Under the pieces are notes generated by a model. It was given only the letters and a program-made list of their open reading frames with translations. It searched no databases and was not told where the DNA came from. From positions 5,396,501-5,460,500 of the forward strand of contig NZ_CP128362.1 in NCBI RefSeq assembly GCF_034274695.1: 64,000 nucleotides of DNA, written 5' to 3'. Origin of the DNA: Chitinophaga sp. LS1 (GTDB taxonomy: Bacteria > Bacteroidota > Bacteroidia > Chitinophagales > Chitinophagaceae). This document shows positions 1-10,213 of the stretch, piece by piece (position 1 is the stretch's first letter; each line of letters starts with the position of its first letter). Position numbers and translations under genes: made by a program.

Positions 1-2
1 TT

Positions 3-794
3 CCTCCTGCACAAATCAGGGAAATGAGAGAATTATTCCGTTATAAGAAAAAACAAATAGGTTACCGTGTTTCAGAAAGGAACCGGTTACAAAAAATACT
101 TGAAGACGCTAATATTAAGCTTGGTAATGTTGTCAGCGATCTGTTTGGGAAGTCAGGCTGGGCTATTATATGTGCGATCATAGAAGAACAATCAGATCCC
201 ACACTACTGGCTGGCTTAGCCAAGGGAAGATTGAAAAATAAAATACCTCAACTCATACAGGCACTGAATGGGAAAATAACAGACCATCACCGCTTTATGC
301 TCCAAACCAGTAAACTGGCGCTGGAAAGTATCCAACAACATATTGATCGCATAGATCGCAGACTGGAACAATACATTCAGTCTCACTCCACCGAGGTGGA
401 ATTGTTGGAGACCATTCCAGGTGTAGGCCACGAAACGGTTAAGGGGATTGTCTCAGAAATAGGTTTTGATATGAGTGTTTTCCCTACAGCTGATCATCTG
501 GCTTCATGGGCAGGGGTATGTCCGGGAAATAACGAAAGTGCGGGTAAAAAGAAAAGTAGTCGTGTCACTCAGGGTAACAAAATGCTTAAAACTGTGCTGG
601 TAGAAGCGGCATGGGTAGCAACTAAAGTTAAAACAGGCTGGCTAAAAAATAAATACTACGCAATTGCTGCCAGAAGGGGAAAGAAAAGAGCATTGTTAGC
701 TATTGCTCATAAAATTTTAGTGGCTGTTTACCACATACTTAAAGAAGGACTGCCTTATAAAGAACCCACACCAAGAATAGTAACCACCAATTAG
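3..794 (+). CDS. IS110-family transposase, C-terminal part (5' end outside window)
   Basis: The reading frame is open to the left edge, so the N-terminal DEDD catalytic domain lies outside the window. An ATG at 24 exists, but the in-frame residues before it (PPAQIRE) read as normal IS110 sequence, so it is not the true start. What remains is the linker helix and the C-terminal Transposase_20 domain: a helix-hairpin-helix-like LLETIPGVG segment, then SWAGVCPGNNESAGK with the conserved serine region, then a basic tail. IS110 elements move by a DEDD/serine mechanism, now known to be guided by a structured RNA made from the element end. No terminal inverted repeats were seen, as expected for this family. 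Nothing in this portion is broken. Confidence 0.88.
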   Translation, partial: PPAQIREMRELFRYKKKQIGYRVSERNRLQKILEDANIKLGNVVSDLFGKSGWAIICAIIEEQSDPTLLAGLAKGRLKNKIPQLIQALNGKITDHHRFMLQTSKLALESIQQHIDRIDRRLEQYIQSHSTEVELLETIPGVGHETVKGIVSEIGFDMSVFPTADHLASWAGVCPGNNESAGKKKSSRVTQGNKMLKTVLVEAAWVATKVKTGWLKNKYYAIAARRGKKRALLAIAHKILVAVYHILKEGLPYKEPTPRIVTTN

Positions 795-957
795 ATCGTC
801 TCTTTATTGATTCCTTCGAGATCGAGAATAAAACTGATTAAATCCATCAGGAACCAACGGTTGTTGCCACTGAGCACGTAGAAAAAATTCTTCTTTTACC
901 GATGGATTTATCAAATTATTTATAATATGGACGGGGCCTTACCTTTTTCTCTTTCAG

Positions 958-989
958 AAAAAAGGGCAGCTCACCAGAGCCGCCCTTTT
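958..989 (-). terminator. Bidirectional hairpin terminator after trxA
   Basis: The stem is GGGC-a-GCTC / GAGC-c-GCCC with an ACCA loop. It is flanked by an A-run on the left and a T-run on the right, so it can act on both strands. It sits 21 bases past the trxA stop codon. Confidence 0.8.
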
Positions 990-1009
990 GCTAAATTTAT
1001 TTCCAAAGA

Positions 1010-1327
1010 TTACAGGTTCGCCTGAATCTTCTTTTCCAATACTGAACGAGGCGCTGCACCTACTTGCTTATCAACTACCTGACCATTCTTAATGAAAAGG
1101 ATCGCAGGAATACTTGTAATTCCATAATTGATGGACAACTGAGGATTCTGGTCAACATTTACTTTACCAACATTAACCTTACCAGAGTAATCTTTAGAGA
1201 GCTCTTCGATCACTGGACCGATAGCGCGACAAGGACCACACCATTCTGCCCAGAAATCAATTACGCTCAATTTGTCTGAGCTCAACACTTCGTCTTGGAA
1301 GTTGGAATCAGTGAATTCTAATGCCAT
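1010..1327 (-). CDS. trxA: Thioredoxin
   Basis: A 105-residue cytoplasmic thioredoxin with no signal peptide. It has the classical WCGPC active site (Cys30 and Cys33) in the context DFWAEWCGPC and the cis-proline TSIPA loop facing it. The length is that of a single-domain Trx1. It reduces disulfides in cytoplasmic proteins such as ribonucleotide reductase and peroxiredoxins, using electrons from thioredoxin reductase. It is monocistronic: about 265 bases of non-coding DNA lie upstream and a hairpin terminator follows. The ATG is immediately preceded by AT-rich leader sequence without an obvious Shine-Dalgarno element, normal for Bacteroidota. Confidence 0.96.
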   Translation of the reverse strand: MALEFTDSNFQDEVLSSDKLSVIDFWAEWCGPCRAIGPVIEELSKDYSGKVNVGKVNVDQNPQLSINYGITSIPAILFIKNGQVVDKQVGAAPRSVLEKKIQANL

Positions 1328-1593
1328 GTTATTAGTATTTATAAAAATTTTTAAAATCCTGTAATTAATTATGCAAGAATCAAACCGGGCGCAAATTACT
1401 GCTTTTTTGGCATGTTCTGCAAATCGTTATATCGATTATTTACGATGCAAGTTAAATCATTTTTATTCGCCTACTTATTGATAGTATCTATATAAGTATC
1501 AACTTCCGGCGAATTGGTTCTTTTGTCCGCATTATTGGTTATATCTCCGGTCCTGCATTAAAATTCTTTCGTTCAGGAGCTTTAAAAGTTCCT

Positions 1594-4500
1594 TTACTTC
1601 GCCGTTTCTATATACACATCCAGATCAGGCTGTTTCGATAGGAAATGCGCCAGCTCATCATTCATCTCAATATGCTTATTAAACGTATGCATCTTGACGT
1701 GCAGATCATTATCCCTATCCACCAACTGTAAGAACAACTCACTCGACCCCGGATATTTATTAATATTATCTACTAAAAAGTCAACCAGATCACGTGTGAT
1801 GAACTTCGGCATTGTCACTAACCCTACCTTCTTCGTATGCGTCTTCTTCACTTCCTGCAATAACTGTATACTACCTACCTTAAACTCATACTCACTATCA
1901 TTAAATCGTCTTGCCTTAAATCCTCCATTGATAAACAAACACAATCCCGTTTTCAAATAAGGCGCAAACCGGATAAAGTCCTCACTCCACAGCGCAAACT
2001 CAAACTTCCCGCTATAATCTTCCACCGTCATAATGCCAAACTGTCTGTTGTTTCGGGATATACGCTCCTGCGCGCCCGTTACATACACCGCCAGTCTGAA
2101 GTTCTTTTCACGGCCTGGCTTACCACCCCCCGGAGCTGTTATCTCCGCTTGATATTCAACCAGTTCCGATACCTTATTCATATTATAGAACCTGCTCTCA
2201 AATCGATAATCATCCAGCGGATGCCCGGAAATGTAGATCCCCGTCACCTCTCTCTCATTATTCAGCTTCAGGATCAACGGCCATGGATCACAATTTGGCA
2301 GTTTCGGCGGTTCTATCGCCGGCATATCTTCATCGCCAAACAAACTACCAATATTAGAAGACCCTGCGGTTACCTGGTTCCCGAATTTCACAATCTTATC
2401 CAAACCCGTCGTCATATCATTCTCCGGCTTAAAGAAATACTGTGCTCTATGCAACGCCGGGAAACAATCAAACGCACCCGACATAGCCAGGGCTTCCAGC
2501 GATTTCTTATTTACCGCACGTTGGTTCACACGCTTGATCAGGTCAAAGATATCCTTGAAGGTGCCCTCTTTTTTACGCTCTTCCAGAATGTTCTCTACCG
2601 CTGCTTCACCCACACCTTTCAAACCTGCCAGGCCGAAACGGATCTGCCCCATCTTGTTCACCGCAAAACCTTTGAAAGATTCATTCACATCCGGCGGCAA
2701 TACGTCAATACCCATACGCTTGGCTTCTTCCATGAAGAAGGTGATCTTTTCAATATTGCTCGCACAGTTCAGTACTGCCGCCATGTACTCAGCAGGGTAG
2801 TGGGCCTTCAGGTACGCCGTCTGGTACGCCACAAATGCATAACAGGTAGAGTGTGATTTGTTGAACGCATAGGATGCAAATGCTTCCCAGTCCGTCCACA
2901 CCTTCTCACATATCTTCAGATCATGGCCGTTCTTTTCACAACCGTCCATGAACTGTTTCTTCATTTTGTCCAGTACCGCCTTCTGCTTCTTACCCATGGC
3001 TTTACGGAGTACGTCCGCATCACCTTTGGAGAAGTTCGCCAGCTTCTGACTCAGCAACATTACCTGCTCCTGATATACCGAGATACCATAAGTATCACGC
3101 ATGTATTCCTCCATCTCCGGCAGGTCATACACCGTCTCTTCCAGACCATGTTTACGACGGATGAACAACGGAATGTACTCCAGTGGCCCCGGACGGTACA
3201 AGGCGTTCATTGCAATCAGGTCATCAAATCTATCGGGCTTCAACTCACGGAGGTACTTTTGCATACCGGGCGACTCGAACTGGAACGTTGCGTTCGTCTC
3301 TCCCTTCTGGTACAACTCGTAAGTACGTGCATCATCCAGCGGAATATCGTCGATAGAGATTACTACCCCGTGGTTCATTTTGATCAGTTCCAGCGCACCC
3401 TTGATGATGGTCAGGGTTTTCAGACCCAAAAAGTCCATCTTGATTACACCGGCGCTTTCAATGATACTACCTTCAAACTGGGTTACCAGCAGATCAGAAT
3501 CCTTCGCTGTAGACACCGGTATCAGGTCGTACAGATCCTTTGGCGCAATGATAATACCTGCCGCATGGATACCTGTATTTCGTACGGACCCTTCCAGTAC
3601 GCAGGCCTCGCGGAGCACTTCGCCCTGCAGGTCGTCGCCTTTGATGATCTCGCGGAGTTTCCTTACGTTTTCAAGGTCTTCGGGTCCGAGTCCCTCTTTC
3701 TCTGCCAGACTCTTCTCACCCTCATCGATCGGGGCATTGAAGATACGGTCCAGCTGTATACCCGGTTTATCGGGCACCATCTTGGCCAGCATATTGGATT
3801 CTACCAGTGGCAGGTCCATCACACGGGCCACGTCTTTGATACTCATTTTGGCAGCCATGGTACCATAGGTAATGATCTGCGCTACCTGGTTCTTGCCATA
3901 TTTGTCTACCACATAGTCAATCACTTTCTGACGGCCTTCATCATCGAAGTCCGTATCAATATCGGGCATGCTCTTACGTTCCGGATTCAGGAAACGCTCA
4001 AACAGGAGGTTATACTTGATCGGGTCAATATTGGTGATCCCAATGGAATACGCCACCGCCGATCCCGCTGCTGATCCACGGCCGGGACCGATAAATACCC
4101 CCAGATCGCGACCTGCCTTGATAAAGTCAGATACGATGAGGAAGTAACCGGCAAATCCCATGTTCTCAATTACCTGTAGTTCGAAGTTCAGGCGTTCTTC
4201 CACTTCTGCCGTGATCTCCGCATACTTCATGCGGGCACCTTCCATGGTCAGGTGGCGCAGGTACTGATCCTGCGTAAAGAAGCCCGGCGGGATCGGGAAG
4301 TTTGGGAGCAGGATGTCTTTTTTCAGGTCCAGCAGTTCCACCTTGTCCACGATCTCATTGGTATTGTCAATGGCCTGTGGCAGGTCGTGGAAGAGACGTG
4401 ACATCTCGTCTGTGGTCTTGAAATAAAACTCGTCGTTATAGAATGCGAAGCGGGTATTTTTCTTACCTCCTTCGTCTTCGTTAAATTCTTTGTTGGTTGG

Positions 4501-5232
4501 GGTGGATTTTTTCTCACCGGTGTTGATACAAAGCAGGATATCATGTGCGTTCGCATCTTCCTTGTCCACATAGTGGGAGTCGTTGGACGCGATCACTTTT
4601 ACATTGTATTTCTCTGCAAATTTTAGGAGCACTACATTCACTTTTTCCTGTTCAGGAATACCATGGCGCTGCATTTCTACATAGAAATCTTCCCCAAAGA
4701 TGTCCAGCCACCATCTAAATTCCTTTTCGCCAGCCTCTTCTCCATGTTTCAGGATGGCGCGGGGCACAGAGGCACCGAGACAACAAGTGGTGGCAATCAG
4801 ACCTTTATGATATTGGAGAACGAGTTCTTTGTCGATACGGGGATATTTACCGTACAGTCCCTCGATGTACCCGAGTGAGCAAAGTTTGATGAGGTTGCGG
4901 TAACCTTCTTCATTCTTGGCGAGTAACACCTGGTGGTTACGGATGTCTTTCTCATCGCGGGTAAAGGCGCGTTTGAACCTGTTTTCTACCACGTAGAATT
5001 CACACCCTACGATGGGCTTTACTTTCAGTCGCTTATCTTTTGGATCTTCGGGGTTGAGTCGATGGTTATATGCTTCTGCCACAAACTGGAATACGCCGAA
5101 CATGTTTCCGTGGTCTGTAATGGCAAGGGCTGGCTGGTTGCTGGCCATTGCTTTTTTATACAGCGACTTTATATCTGCGGCTCCATCCAGCAGGGAGTAC
5201 TGAGTATGAACGTGTAAGTGGGAGAAATTCAT
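1594..5232 (-). CDS. dnaE: DNA polymerase III alpha subunit
   Basis: A 1212-residue replicative polymerase of the DnaE1 type, close to the usual family length. The N-terminal PHP domain starts HLHVHTQYSLLDG and keeps the H-x-H metal-ligand motif that enteric DnaE has lost, so the PHP site may still bind metal. The polymerase catalytic motif PDIDTDF lies near residues 423-429, followed by the DRFDDLIAMNALYRPGPL region and helix-hairpin-helix and OB-fold regions toward the C-terminus. It elongates DNA with the beta clamp. It stands alone: divergent from the NlpC/P60 gene and separated from trxA by 266 bases. Confidence 0.97.
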   Translation of the reverse strand: MNFSHLHVHTQYSLLDGAADIKSLYKKAMASNQPALAITDHGNMFGVFQFVAEAYNHRLNPEDPKDKRLKVKPIVGCEFYVVENRFKRAFTRDEKDIRNHQVLLAKNEEGYRNLIKLCSLGYIEGLYGKYPRIDKELVLQYHKGLIATTCCLGASVPRAILKHGEEAGEKEFRWWLDIFGEDFYVEMQRHGIPEQEKVNVVLLKFAEKYNVKVIASNDSHYVDKEDANAHDILLCINTGEKKSTPTNKEFNEDEGGKKNTRFAFYNDEFYFKTTDEMSRLFHDLPQAIDNTNEIVDKVELLDLKKDILLPNFPIPPGFFTQDQYLRHLTMEGARMKYAEITAEVEERLNFELQVIENMGFAGYFLIVSDFIKAGRDLGVFIGPGRGSAAGSAVAYSIGITNIDPIKYNLLFERFLNPERKSMPDIDTDFDDEGRQKVIDYVVDKYGKNQVAQIITYGTMAAKMSIKDVARVMDLPLVESNMLAKMVPDKPGIQLDRIFNAPIDEGEKSLAEKEGLGPEDLENVRKLREIIKGDDLQGEVLREACVLEGSVRNTGIHAAGIIIAPKDLYDLIPVSTAKDSDLLVTQFEGSIIESAGVIKMDFLGLKTLTIIKGALELIKMNHGVVISIDDIPLDDARTYELYQKGETNATFQFESPGMQKYLRELKPDRFDDLIAMNALYRPGPLEYIPLFIRRKHGLEETVYDLPEMEEYMRDTYGISVYQEQVMLLSQKLANFSKGDADVLRKAMGKKQKAVLDKMKKQFMDGCEKNGHDLKICEKVWTDWEAFASYAFNKSHSTCYAFVAYQTAYLKAHYPAEYMAAVLNCASNIEKITFFMEEAKRMGIDVLPPDVNESFKGFAVNKMGQIRFGLAGLKGVGEAAVENILEERKKEGTFKDIFDLIKRVNQRAVNKKSLEALAMSGAFDCFPALHRAQYFFKPENDMTTGLDKIVKFGNQVTAGSSNIGSLFGDEDMPAIEPPKLPNCDPWPLILKLNNEREVTGIYISGHPLDDYRFESRFYNMNKVSELVEYQAEITAPGGGKPGREKNFRLAVYVTGAQERISRNNRQFGIMTVEDYSGKFEFALWSEDFIRFAPYLKTGLCLFINGGFKARRFNDSEYEFKVGSIQLLQEVKKTHTKKVGLVTMPKFITRDLVDFLVDNINKYPGSSELFLQLVDRDNDLHVKMHTFNKHIEMNDELAHFLSKQPDLDVYIETAK

Positions 5233-5386
5233 GGCACAAAATTCCGTTTCTTCAGGGACAAAGTTAATTAAAAATTATCCACAGCAGGTGAATGCGCCCG
5301 CAGTGGGGCTTCCGGTTTTTTGGTCCACAACACTTTAAAAACAATTATTATTAGTAATTTAGCTCAAATTATAATCAAAAGTACAT

Positions 5387-6037
5387 ATGGCAGGAAGAAA
5401 TGGACTTATTTGGGCGCTCGGTATTTTTCTGTTAACAATCAGTTCGTGTGCTGTTATTAAAAATAATACTACTGCCAAGAAATCCACGACCAACACTTCC
5501 AGCCGTTCCCCTGAATTCCTTGATGGTTTTACCACTTCCAGCAATGCAAAGACCACCAGTGTGAGTTATGCAAAAGTGAGTTTCTCCCAGGCCAGCAGTA
5601 CTTATGTCGAAAACGCCCCTTTGTGGCAATTCAAATATGCACAGCTATTGGATGTACCTGTAGAGACGGTGCTCAATGCCAATTTGTTCTATTTTATAGA
5701 AGACTGGTGGGGTACGCCTTATCAGTTAGGCGGAAAAGCCAAGACGGGTATTGATTGCAGTAATTTTGCCAATCAGTTGTTAAACACAGTATTCAGGATC
5801 AGTTCTTCCGGCACCTCTTCAGGATTGTACGATAAGTCTAAAAAGGTGAATAACGGCCAGATGAAGGCGGGCGACCTGGTGTTTTTTAAGATCAACCAGG
5901 CACAGGTATCTCATGTGGGGGTGTATCTGGATAATTCTAAATTTGTACATGCTTCTACAAGTTCAGGGGTGATGATCAGTGATCTGAATGAAACTTATTG
6001 GAAGAAGTATTTTGTCGGCGCAGGAAGAATGAACTAA
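5387..6037 (+). CDS. NlpC/P60-family lipoprotein, cell-wall peptidase
   Basis: A 216-residue protein with a lipoprotein signal peptide (lipobox ending at Cys21, LTISSC), then a Ser/Thr-rich linker of about 60 residues, then an NlpC/P60 domain. The catalytic triad is visible: Cys124 in GIDCSNF, His176 in SHVGVY and a third polar position near His188 in KFVHAS. Such enzymes cut D-Glu to diamino-acid bonds in peptidoglycan stem peptides, here probably from the outer-membrane or inner-membrane side of the periplasm. It is transcribed away from dnaE, and no operon partner is visible. The exact substrate is inference. Confidence 0.9.
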   Translation: MAGRNGLIWALGIFLLTISSCAVIKNNTTAKKSTTNTSSRSPEFLDGFTTSSNAKTTSVSYAKVSFSQASSTYVENAPLWQFKYAQLLDVPVETVLNANLFYFIEDWWGTPYQLGGKAKTGIDCSNFANQLLNTVFRISSSGTSSGLYDKSKKVNNGQMKAGDLVFFKINQAQVSHVGVYLDNSKFVHASTSSGVMISDLNETYWKKYFVGAGRMN

Positions 6038-6159
6038 TAATTATCTTTGCGAAATTAAACCAAAAAAACAGACACCTTTTAAACCGACCACCCAGATCGG
6101 TATTCTAATTGCTTTATTTTCTACCTACAATTGTTAAAAATTAAATTCGTTACTACTTC

Positions 6160-7050
6160 ATGTTGTCAATCATTATCTGTTCCATTGATCCTGAGCGTGT
6201 TCGTACGGTCACTGCAAATATCCATGCTACCATTGGGGTGGAACATGAAGTGATCATCATCAATAATGCAAAAGAGTTAGGAGGAATGGGGGCCGGTTAC
6301 AACACCGGTGCGGCCCGCGCCCAATATGAGACCATCTGCTTTATGCATGATGACATTGAATTCCTGACGGCCGGCTGGGGCCAAAGTGTACTTTCACATT
6401 TTAAATCTGATGCCAGCCTCGGCCTGATCGGTATTGCCGGCAGCCGCTACAAAAGTAAAACCATTTCCGGCTGGTGGACAAACCAGGCTACGGCTGATTG
6501 CTGTAATATCTACCAACGTAATCTCAAAGGCAAAGACAGGAAGTTCCTGCTGCGCCCGGCGGGAAAGAACGGGGTGATTGTGCCTGTGAAAAGTCTGGAT
6601 GGGGTATGGTTGTGTACCCGCAAGCGTATATGGGAGGAGTTTCCGTTTAATACAGCTGATCTGAAAGGGTTTCATTTTTACGACCTGGATATCAGTTTGA
6701 GAATATCAGAGAAGTATACCGTGGCTGTAGTGTACGATGTAGACCTTGTGCATTTTTCCAATGGGAATTTTGGGGACGAGTGGGTGAGGGGAGCGATCTT
6801 CTTTCATGAAGAGGTGAATAAAGTAGCATTGCCTGTGAGCCTGGATGCGCCTGCTGAAAATGCAGAAGCGCATGTTTGTAAGTCGTGGCTGAGGAGATTA
6901 AGGATTGAAAAGATCAGTTGGGAGAATAGGAAGTTGTGGGTGAAGGCGGGGCATGCAATGGATTTCCCGGGTTTATGGGGAACAGTGGCAGGGTTTTATT
7001 TCCCGTATGTGAAGCAGGCGAAGATAAAATTGAAGACAATCTTATCATAA
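6160..7050 (+). CDS. Family 2-like glycosyltransferase (StrF type)
   Basis: A 296-residue protein starting MLSIIICSIDPERV, the typical first beta strand of GT-A glycosyltransferases. The metal/nucleotide-binding acidic pair is in CFMHDDIEF. The GYNTGAA segment and the lack of a signal peptide fit a cytoplasmic GT2 enzyme resembling the StrF-type glycosyltransferase family. Donor and acceptor sugars cannot be read from sequence. It is the first gene of the surface-polysaccharide region and is followed at once by a strong bidirectional terminator shared with the convergent type IX-secreted protein gene. Confidence 0.82.
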   Translation: MLSIIICSIDPERVRTVTANIHATIGVEHEVIIINNAKELGGMGAGYNTGAARAQYETICFMHDDIEFLTAGWGQSVLSHFKSDASLGLIGIAGSRYKSKTISGWWTNQATADCCNIYQRNLKGKDRKFLLRPAGKNGVIVPVKSLDGVWLCTRKRIWEEFPFNTADLKGFHFYDLDISLRISEKYTVAVVYDVDLVHFSNGNFGDEWVRGAIFFHEEVNKVALPVSLDAPAENAEAHVCKSWLRRLRIEKISWENRKLWVKAGHAMDFPGLWGTVAGFYFPYVKQAKIKLKTILS

Positions 7051-7051
7051 T

Positions 7052-7087
7052 AAAAAGCGCGTTTGCTATCAACAAACGCGCTTTTTT
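7052..7087. terminator. Bidirectional hairpin terminator between convergent genes
   Basis: A nine-base stem GCGCGTTTG / CAAACGCGC with a 7-base loop, flanked by A5 on the left and T6 on the right. It serves the glycosyltransferase on the plus strand and the large secreted protein on the minus strand. Confidence 0.9.
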
Positions 7088-7099
7088 ATGAATGGAACC

Positions 7100-10000
7100 T
7101 TATCGGATCAATGTTACCGTCCCTTTCTCCATCTGCGGATGCATTTCATCTCCATAAAACGCATACTGTATCACATACACATACGTTCCTATCGGCGCCA
7201 CCTCACCTTTCAGCTTTCCATCCCATCCACTACTATAATCTTCTGTCGCATACACCAAATTCCCCACTCTGTTAAACACCCGCATATTAAAATACGTAAT
7301 CCCCAATCCTTTCACTCTGAACACATCATTCTGTCCATCCCCATTTGGCGTAAATGCCGTAGGGATAAACAACTTCTTATAATGTGTCACAGTCACTGTC
7401 ACAGTATCAGTAGGGATACAATTTAACCCAGTTACTGTACTGACCACATATGTAGTCGTAGAATCTGGCGTCGCTACCGGCGAAGAACAATCCACACAAC
7501 TCAGCCCATCTTCCGGGGTCCACGCATAATCGGGTGAATTCGTAGCTTTCAGAGTTACTGACTGCCCGATATTAATTGTTGTATCATTATTCCAGATATG
7601 CACTGCCGCCACATTATTGTTCTCAATGATCACGGTTGTATCCAGTGTACAATTCTGTGCATCCCTGATCAGGATAGAGTAGGAGCCTGCACTGATATCC
7701 GATACCGTATTTTCCGTCATCAACTCACTGCCCCAATAAAACGCATATGGCGATGTACCACCTGAAGGATTTACTTCAATGGTACCATTACCTCTTTCAC
7801 AGAGTTCATTTGTAAGTGATACACCCGTTTTCAGCGGTGCTGGTGCTGACAATTGAATGCTCACACTGTCTATGCACACGGCATTCCTTATATAGATCTT
7901 ATAATTCCCCTGTGTAAGGCCCGTTAATACAGGCGTGGTCTGCACAGTCTTGAAAGAATCAATGGTATATTCAAATGGAGCGACACCTTTATTGACCTGT
8001 ATGGTTATAGACCCATCGGTCGCATCATAACACGTAGGCTTCGTTCCGCTGGCAGTCGCCCGGATGATAGTAGCAGTATGTTCTACTACTGTAAATGCCT
8101 GTGCAATTTCACAACCCACAGCATCTACTACCTTTACTGTATAAGTACCCGGATCCAGTTTAGGATACAAAGAATCTTTTCCTTCATTGATACCATTGAA
8201 GTAATAGGTATAAGGATACTTACCACCCGTTGGCATCACTTCAATTTGTCCTAAGGCTACACCGCAATCAATATTGGTCACCACGGTATTCGTAAGATCC
8301 AGCGGTTTGTTGATAGAGACATGTATGGTATCGCTGCCTTCGCAATAGCCATTGCTCACGGTCACTATATAATCACCGGTATGTGTGGCCATGATGGTGC
8401 GTGTCGTCTCGCCGGTATTCCATGAATAAGTTAGTCCTTCGCCTGCATCGAGCGTGACAGATCCTGTACCACAGGTACCGGTATCCTTACCCAGGTTGGG
8501 TTTTGCCAGGGCTGTATTTTGCACTACTGTATATGCCTGTGCAATCTCACATCCTATAGCATCGACAACCCGGATGGAATAAGTACCTGAATCCAGATTT
8601 TTATACAATGAATCTGAGCCCTGACTGATGCCATCAAAGTAATAGGAATATGGATAAGTACCACCTGTCGGCATTACTTCAATCTGTCCTAAGGTTCCTC
8701 CACAATCAACATTGGTCACCACGGTTTTTGAAAGGTCCAATGGTTTGTTGATAGAAACATGTATGGTATCTCTGCCTTCGCAATAGCCATTGCTGACGCT
8801 TACTATATAATCCCCTGTTGTTGTCACTACAATAGTACGGGTGGTTGCGCCGGTGTTCCATAAATAAGTCCTGCCTTCGCCGGCATCGAGGGTGACAGTA
8901 CCGTTACCACAGGTACCTGTATCCTTACCCAGGTTGGGTTTGGGAGGTGCCAGTACGACCACTTCCTTACAGAAAGAGGACTGGGTCGACAAGCTCTCAT
9001 TTGTGAGCAGGTGAATGCTGTACACACCTGCAGAGTCATATATAATCGGAGAAGGTGGAGTCGCCGATGTAGAAGATGGTGTGCTGGAATTGGAACAGCT
9101 GTTAAACTGTAGCCTGAAGATCTTATGCGCATCCGCATCTGTGATCATAGAATACAGGTTGTCGCCATCTCTGAACATGGTAGAAATAGAGTGGGGGAAG
9201 GTCAGACCGGAAATAGCCAGTGTAGAACCCGTGATCGCTCCGTCCACGCCATTGGGGAAATCAACTCTCGCTATATCATGACTCACATTATTCACCACCA
9301 GACCATAGAAGTTCCCACAGTCATTGATAATTGTAATATCTCTCGGTTGAGTAAGCACGCCACTGGCATTCCCCAGGTCCGTACTTACCGGGGTATTGCC
9401 TATAGAGGTGCCAAAGTCCATGCGTACCAGCGTACCTGCATAGGTGTTGGTAACGAATATATAATTTTTATTGTTATATTTAGCAGCATAGATACCGGTT
9501 GGAAAGTTGAGTGTACCAGTTACATTGCCTAAATTTTCTGCAGTAGGTGCATTGGTGAAGTTTTGACCGAAGTAAAAGCGAGTCACTGTATTGCTGCTGG
9601 CATTTACTGTCAGCCCCCAATAGTCGTCGCCTTCCTTAATGATGGTGAGTTCTGAGGGGTAATTCATGGTAGTACCGATGTTGCCCCAGTTGGTCGAAGT
9701 CAGACTGGCCTTGGCAGTACCGAGACTAGAGCCGAAGTCGATCTTCATAATGCGGGCTTTGGAGGTGGTATACCCCCCGACCACAATCAGGTGCCAGCCG
9801 TTGTCGTCTTTTACAACCTGGAGGCCTTCAGTATATTCCGGCACATCGCCGTTGAAAGTACCGAGATCTTCGGCAGTAGGTGTGTTTAACAGACTACTAC
9901 CATAAGTAAGACGTACGATACTGTTATACCCGAAGTTGGAGACAAAACCGTACCAGATACCATTATCCTGCTCAATGGTGATAAAAGTAGGAACGTACAA

Positions 10001-10213
10001 TAAACTTCCCGGATTGCCAAGGTCTGTAAGTGTAGGAGTACCGTATAGGTCATACCCACAAAAGTTCCAGTAATAAGTACTTGCTCCTACGGAAGTGTTA
10101 GTAATATTCACTGGGTCATTAATACACACGGTATCAGGAGCAGTGAAATTAGCTTGTCCCGAAACATTCAGCCATACTAACAAACAAAAGCTGAAGATAA
10201 ATAACTGCTTCAT
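7100..10213 (-). CDS. Large secreted repeat protein with type IX type-B (CHU_C) sorting domain
   Basis: About 1037 residues. The start at 10213 is preferred to an ATG 13 codons earlier because it places the signal peptide (MKQLFIFSFCLLVWLNVSGQ) at the N-terminus. The first third looks like a beta-propeller made of repeated PT-DLGN-type blades. The middle holds PKD/SprB-like modules (PTGGTYPYSYYFDG), including a near-identical 146-residue duplication. The last about 90 residues, IPTAFTPNGDGQNDVF to KGTVTLIR, match the gliding-motility-associated C-terminal domain that directs type IX secretion (type B). The protein is expected outside the cell, possibly as an adhesin. No enzyme motif was seen. 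Confidence 0.92.
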   Translation of the reverse strand: MKQLFIFSFCLLVWLNVSGQANFTAPDTVCINDPVNITNTSVGASTYYWNFCGYDLYGTPTLTDLGNPGSLLYVPTFITIEQDNGIWYGFVSNFGYNSIVRLTYGSSLLNTPTAEDLGTFNGDVPEYTEGLQVVKDDNGWHLIVVGGYTTSKARIMKIDFGSSLGTAKASLTSTNWGNIGTTMNYPSELTIIKEGDDYWGLTVNASSNTVTRFYFGQNFTNAPTAENLGNVTGTLNFPTGIYAAKYNNKNYIFVTNTYAGTLVRMDFGTSIGNTPVSTDLGNASGVLTQPRDITIINDCGNFYGLVVNNVSHDIARVDFPNGVDGAITGSTLAISGLTFPHSISTMFRDGDNLYSMITDADAHKIFRLQFNSCSNSSTPSSTSATPPSPIIYDSAGVYSIHLLTNESLSTQSSFCKEVVVLAPPKPNLGKDTGTCGNGTVTLDAGEGRTYLWNTGATTRTIVVTTTGDYIVSVSNGYCEGRDTIHVSINKPLDLSKTVVTNVDCGGTLGQIEVMPTGGTYPYSYYFDGISQGSDSLYKNLDSGTYSIRVVDAIGCEIAQAYTVVQNTALAKPNLGKDTGTCGTGSVTLDAGEGLTYSWNTGETTRTIMATHTGDYIVTVSNGYCEGSDTIHVSINKPLDLTNTVVTNIDCGVALGQIEVMPTGGKYPYTYYFNGINEGKDSLYPKLDPGTYTVKVVDAVGCEIAQAFTVVEHTATIIRATASGTKPTCYDATDGSITIQVNKGVAPFEYTIDSFKTVQTTPVLTGLTQGNYKIYIRNAVCIDSVSIQLSAPAPLKTGVSLTNELCERGNGTIEVNPSGGTSPYAFYWGSELMTENTVSDISAGSYSILIRDAQNCTLDTTVIIENNNVAAVHIWNNDTTINIGQSVTLKATNSPDYAWTPEDGLSCVDCSSPVATPDSTTTYVVSTVTGLNCIPTDTVTVTVTHYKKLFIPTAFTPNGDGQNDVFRVKGLGITYFNMRVFNRVGNLVYATEDYSSGWDGKLKGEVAPIGTYVYVIQYAFYGDEMHPQMEKGTVTLIR
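8063..8938 (-). repeat. Two 438-bp in-frame tandem repeats inside the secreted protein gene
   Basis: The segment beginning PNLGKDTGTCG and running through NKPLDL, the PTGG(T/K)YPY SprB-like motif and DAVGCEIAQAFTVV occurs twice in a row, offset by 438 bp (146 codons), with scattered differences. The shared landmark ccaggttggg lies at 8491 and 8929. Coordinates of the outer edges are approximate. Confidence 0.8.

Noticed and set aside
2923..4074. A 383-codon plus-strand frame inside dnaE
   Set aside because: Lies antisense to the well-conserved DnaE coding sequence. Its product has no domain and an unlikely composition.
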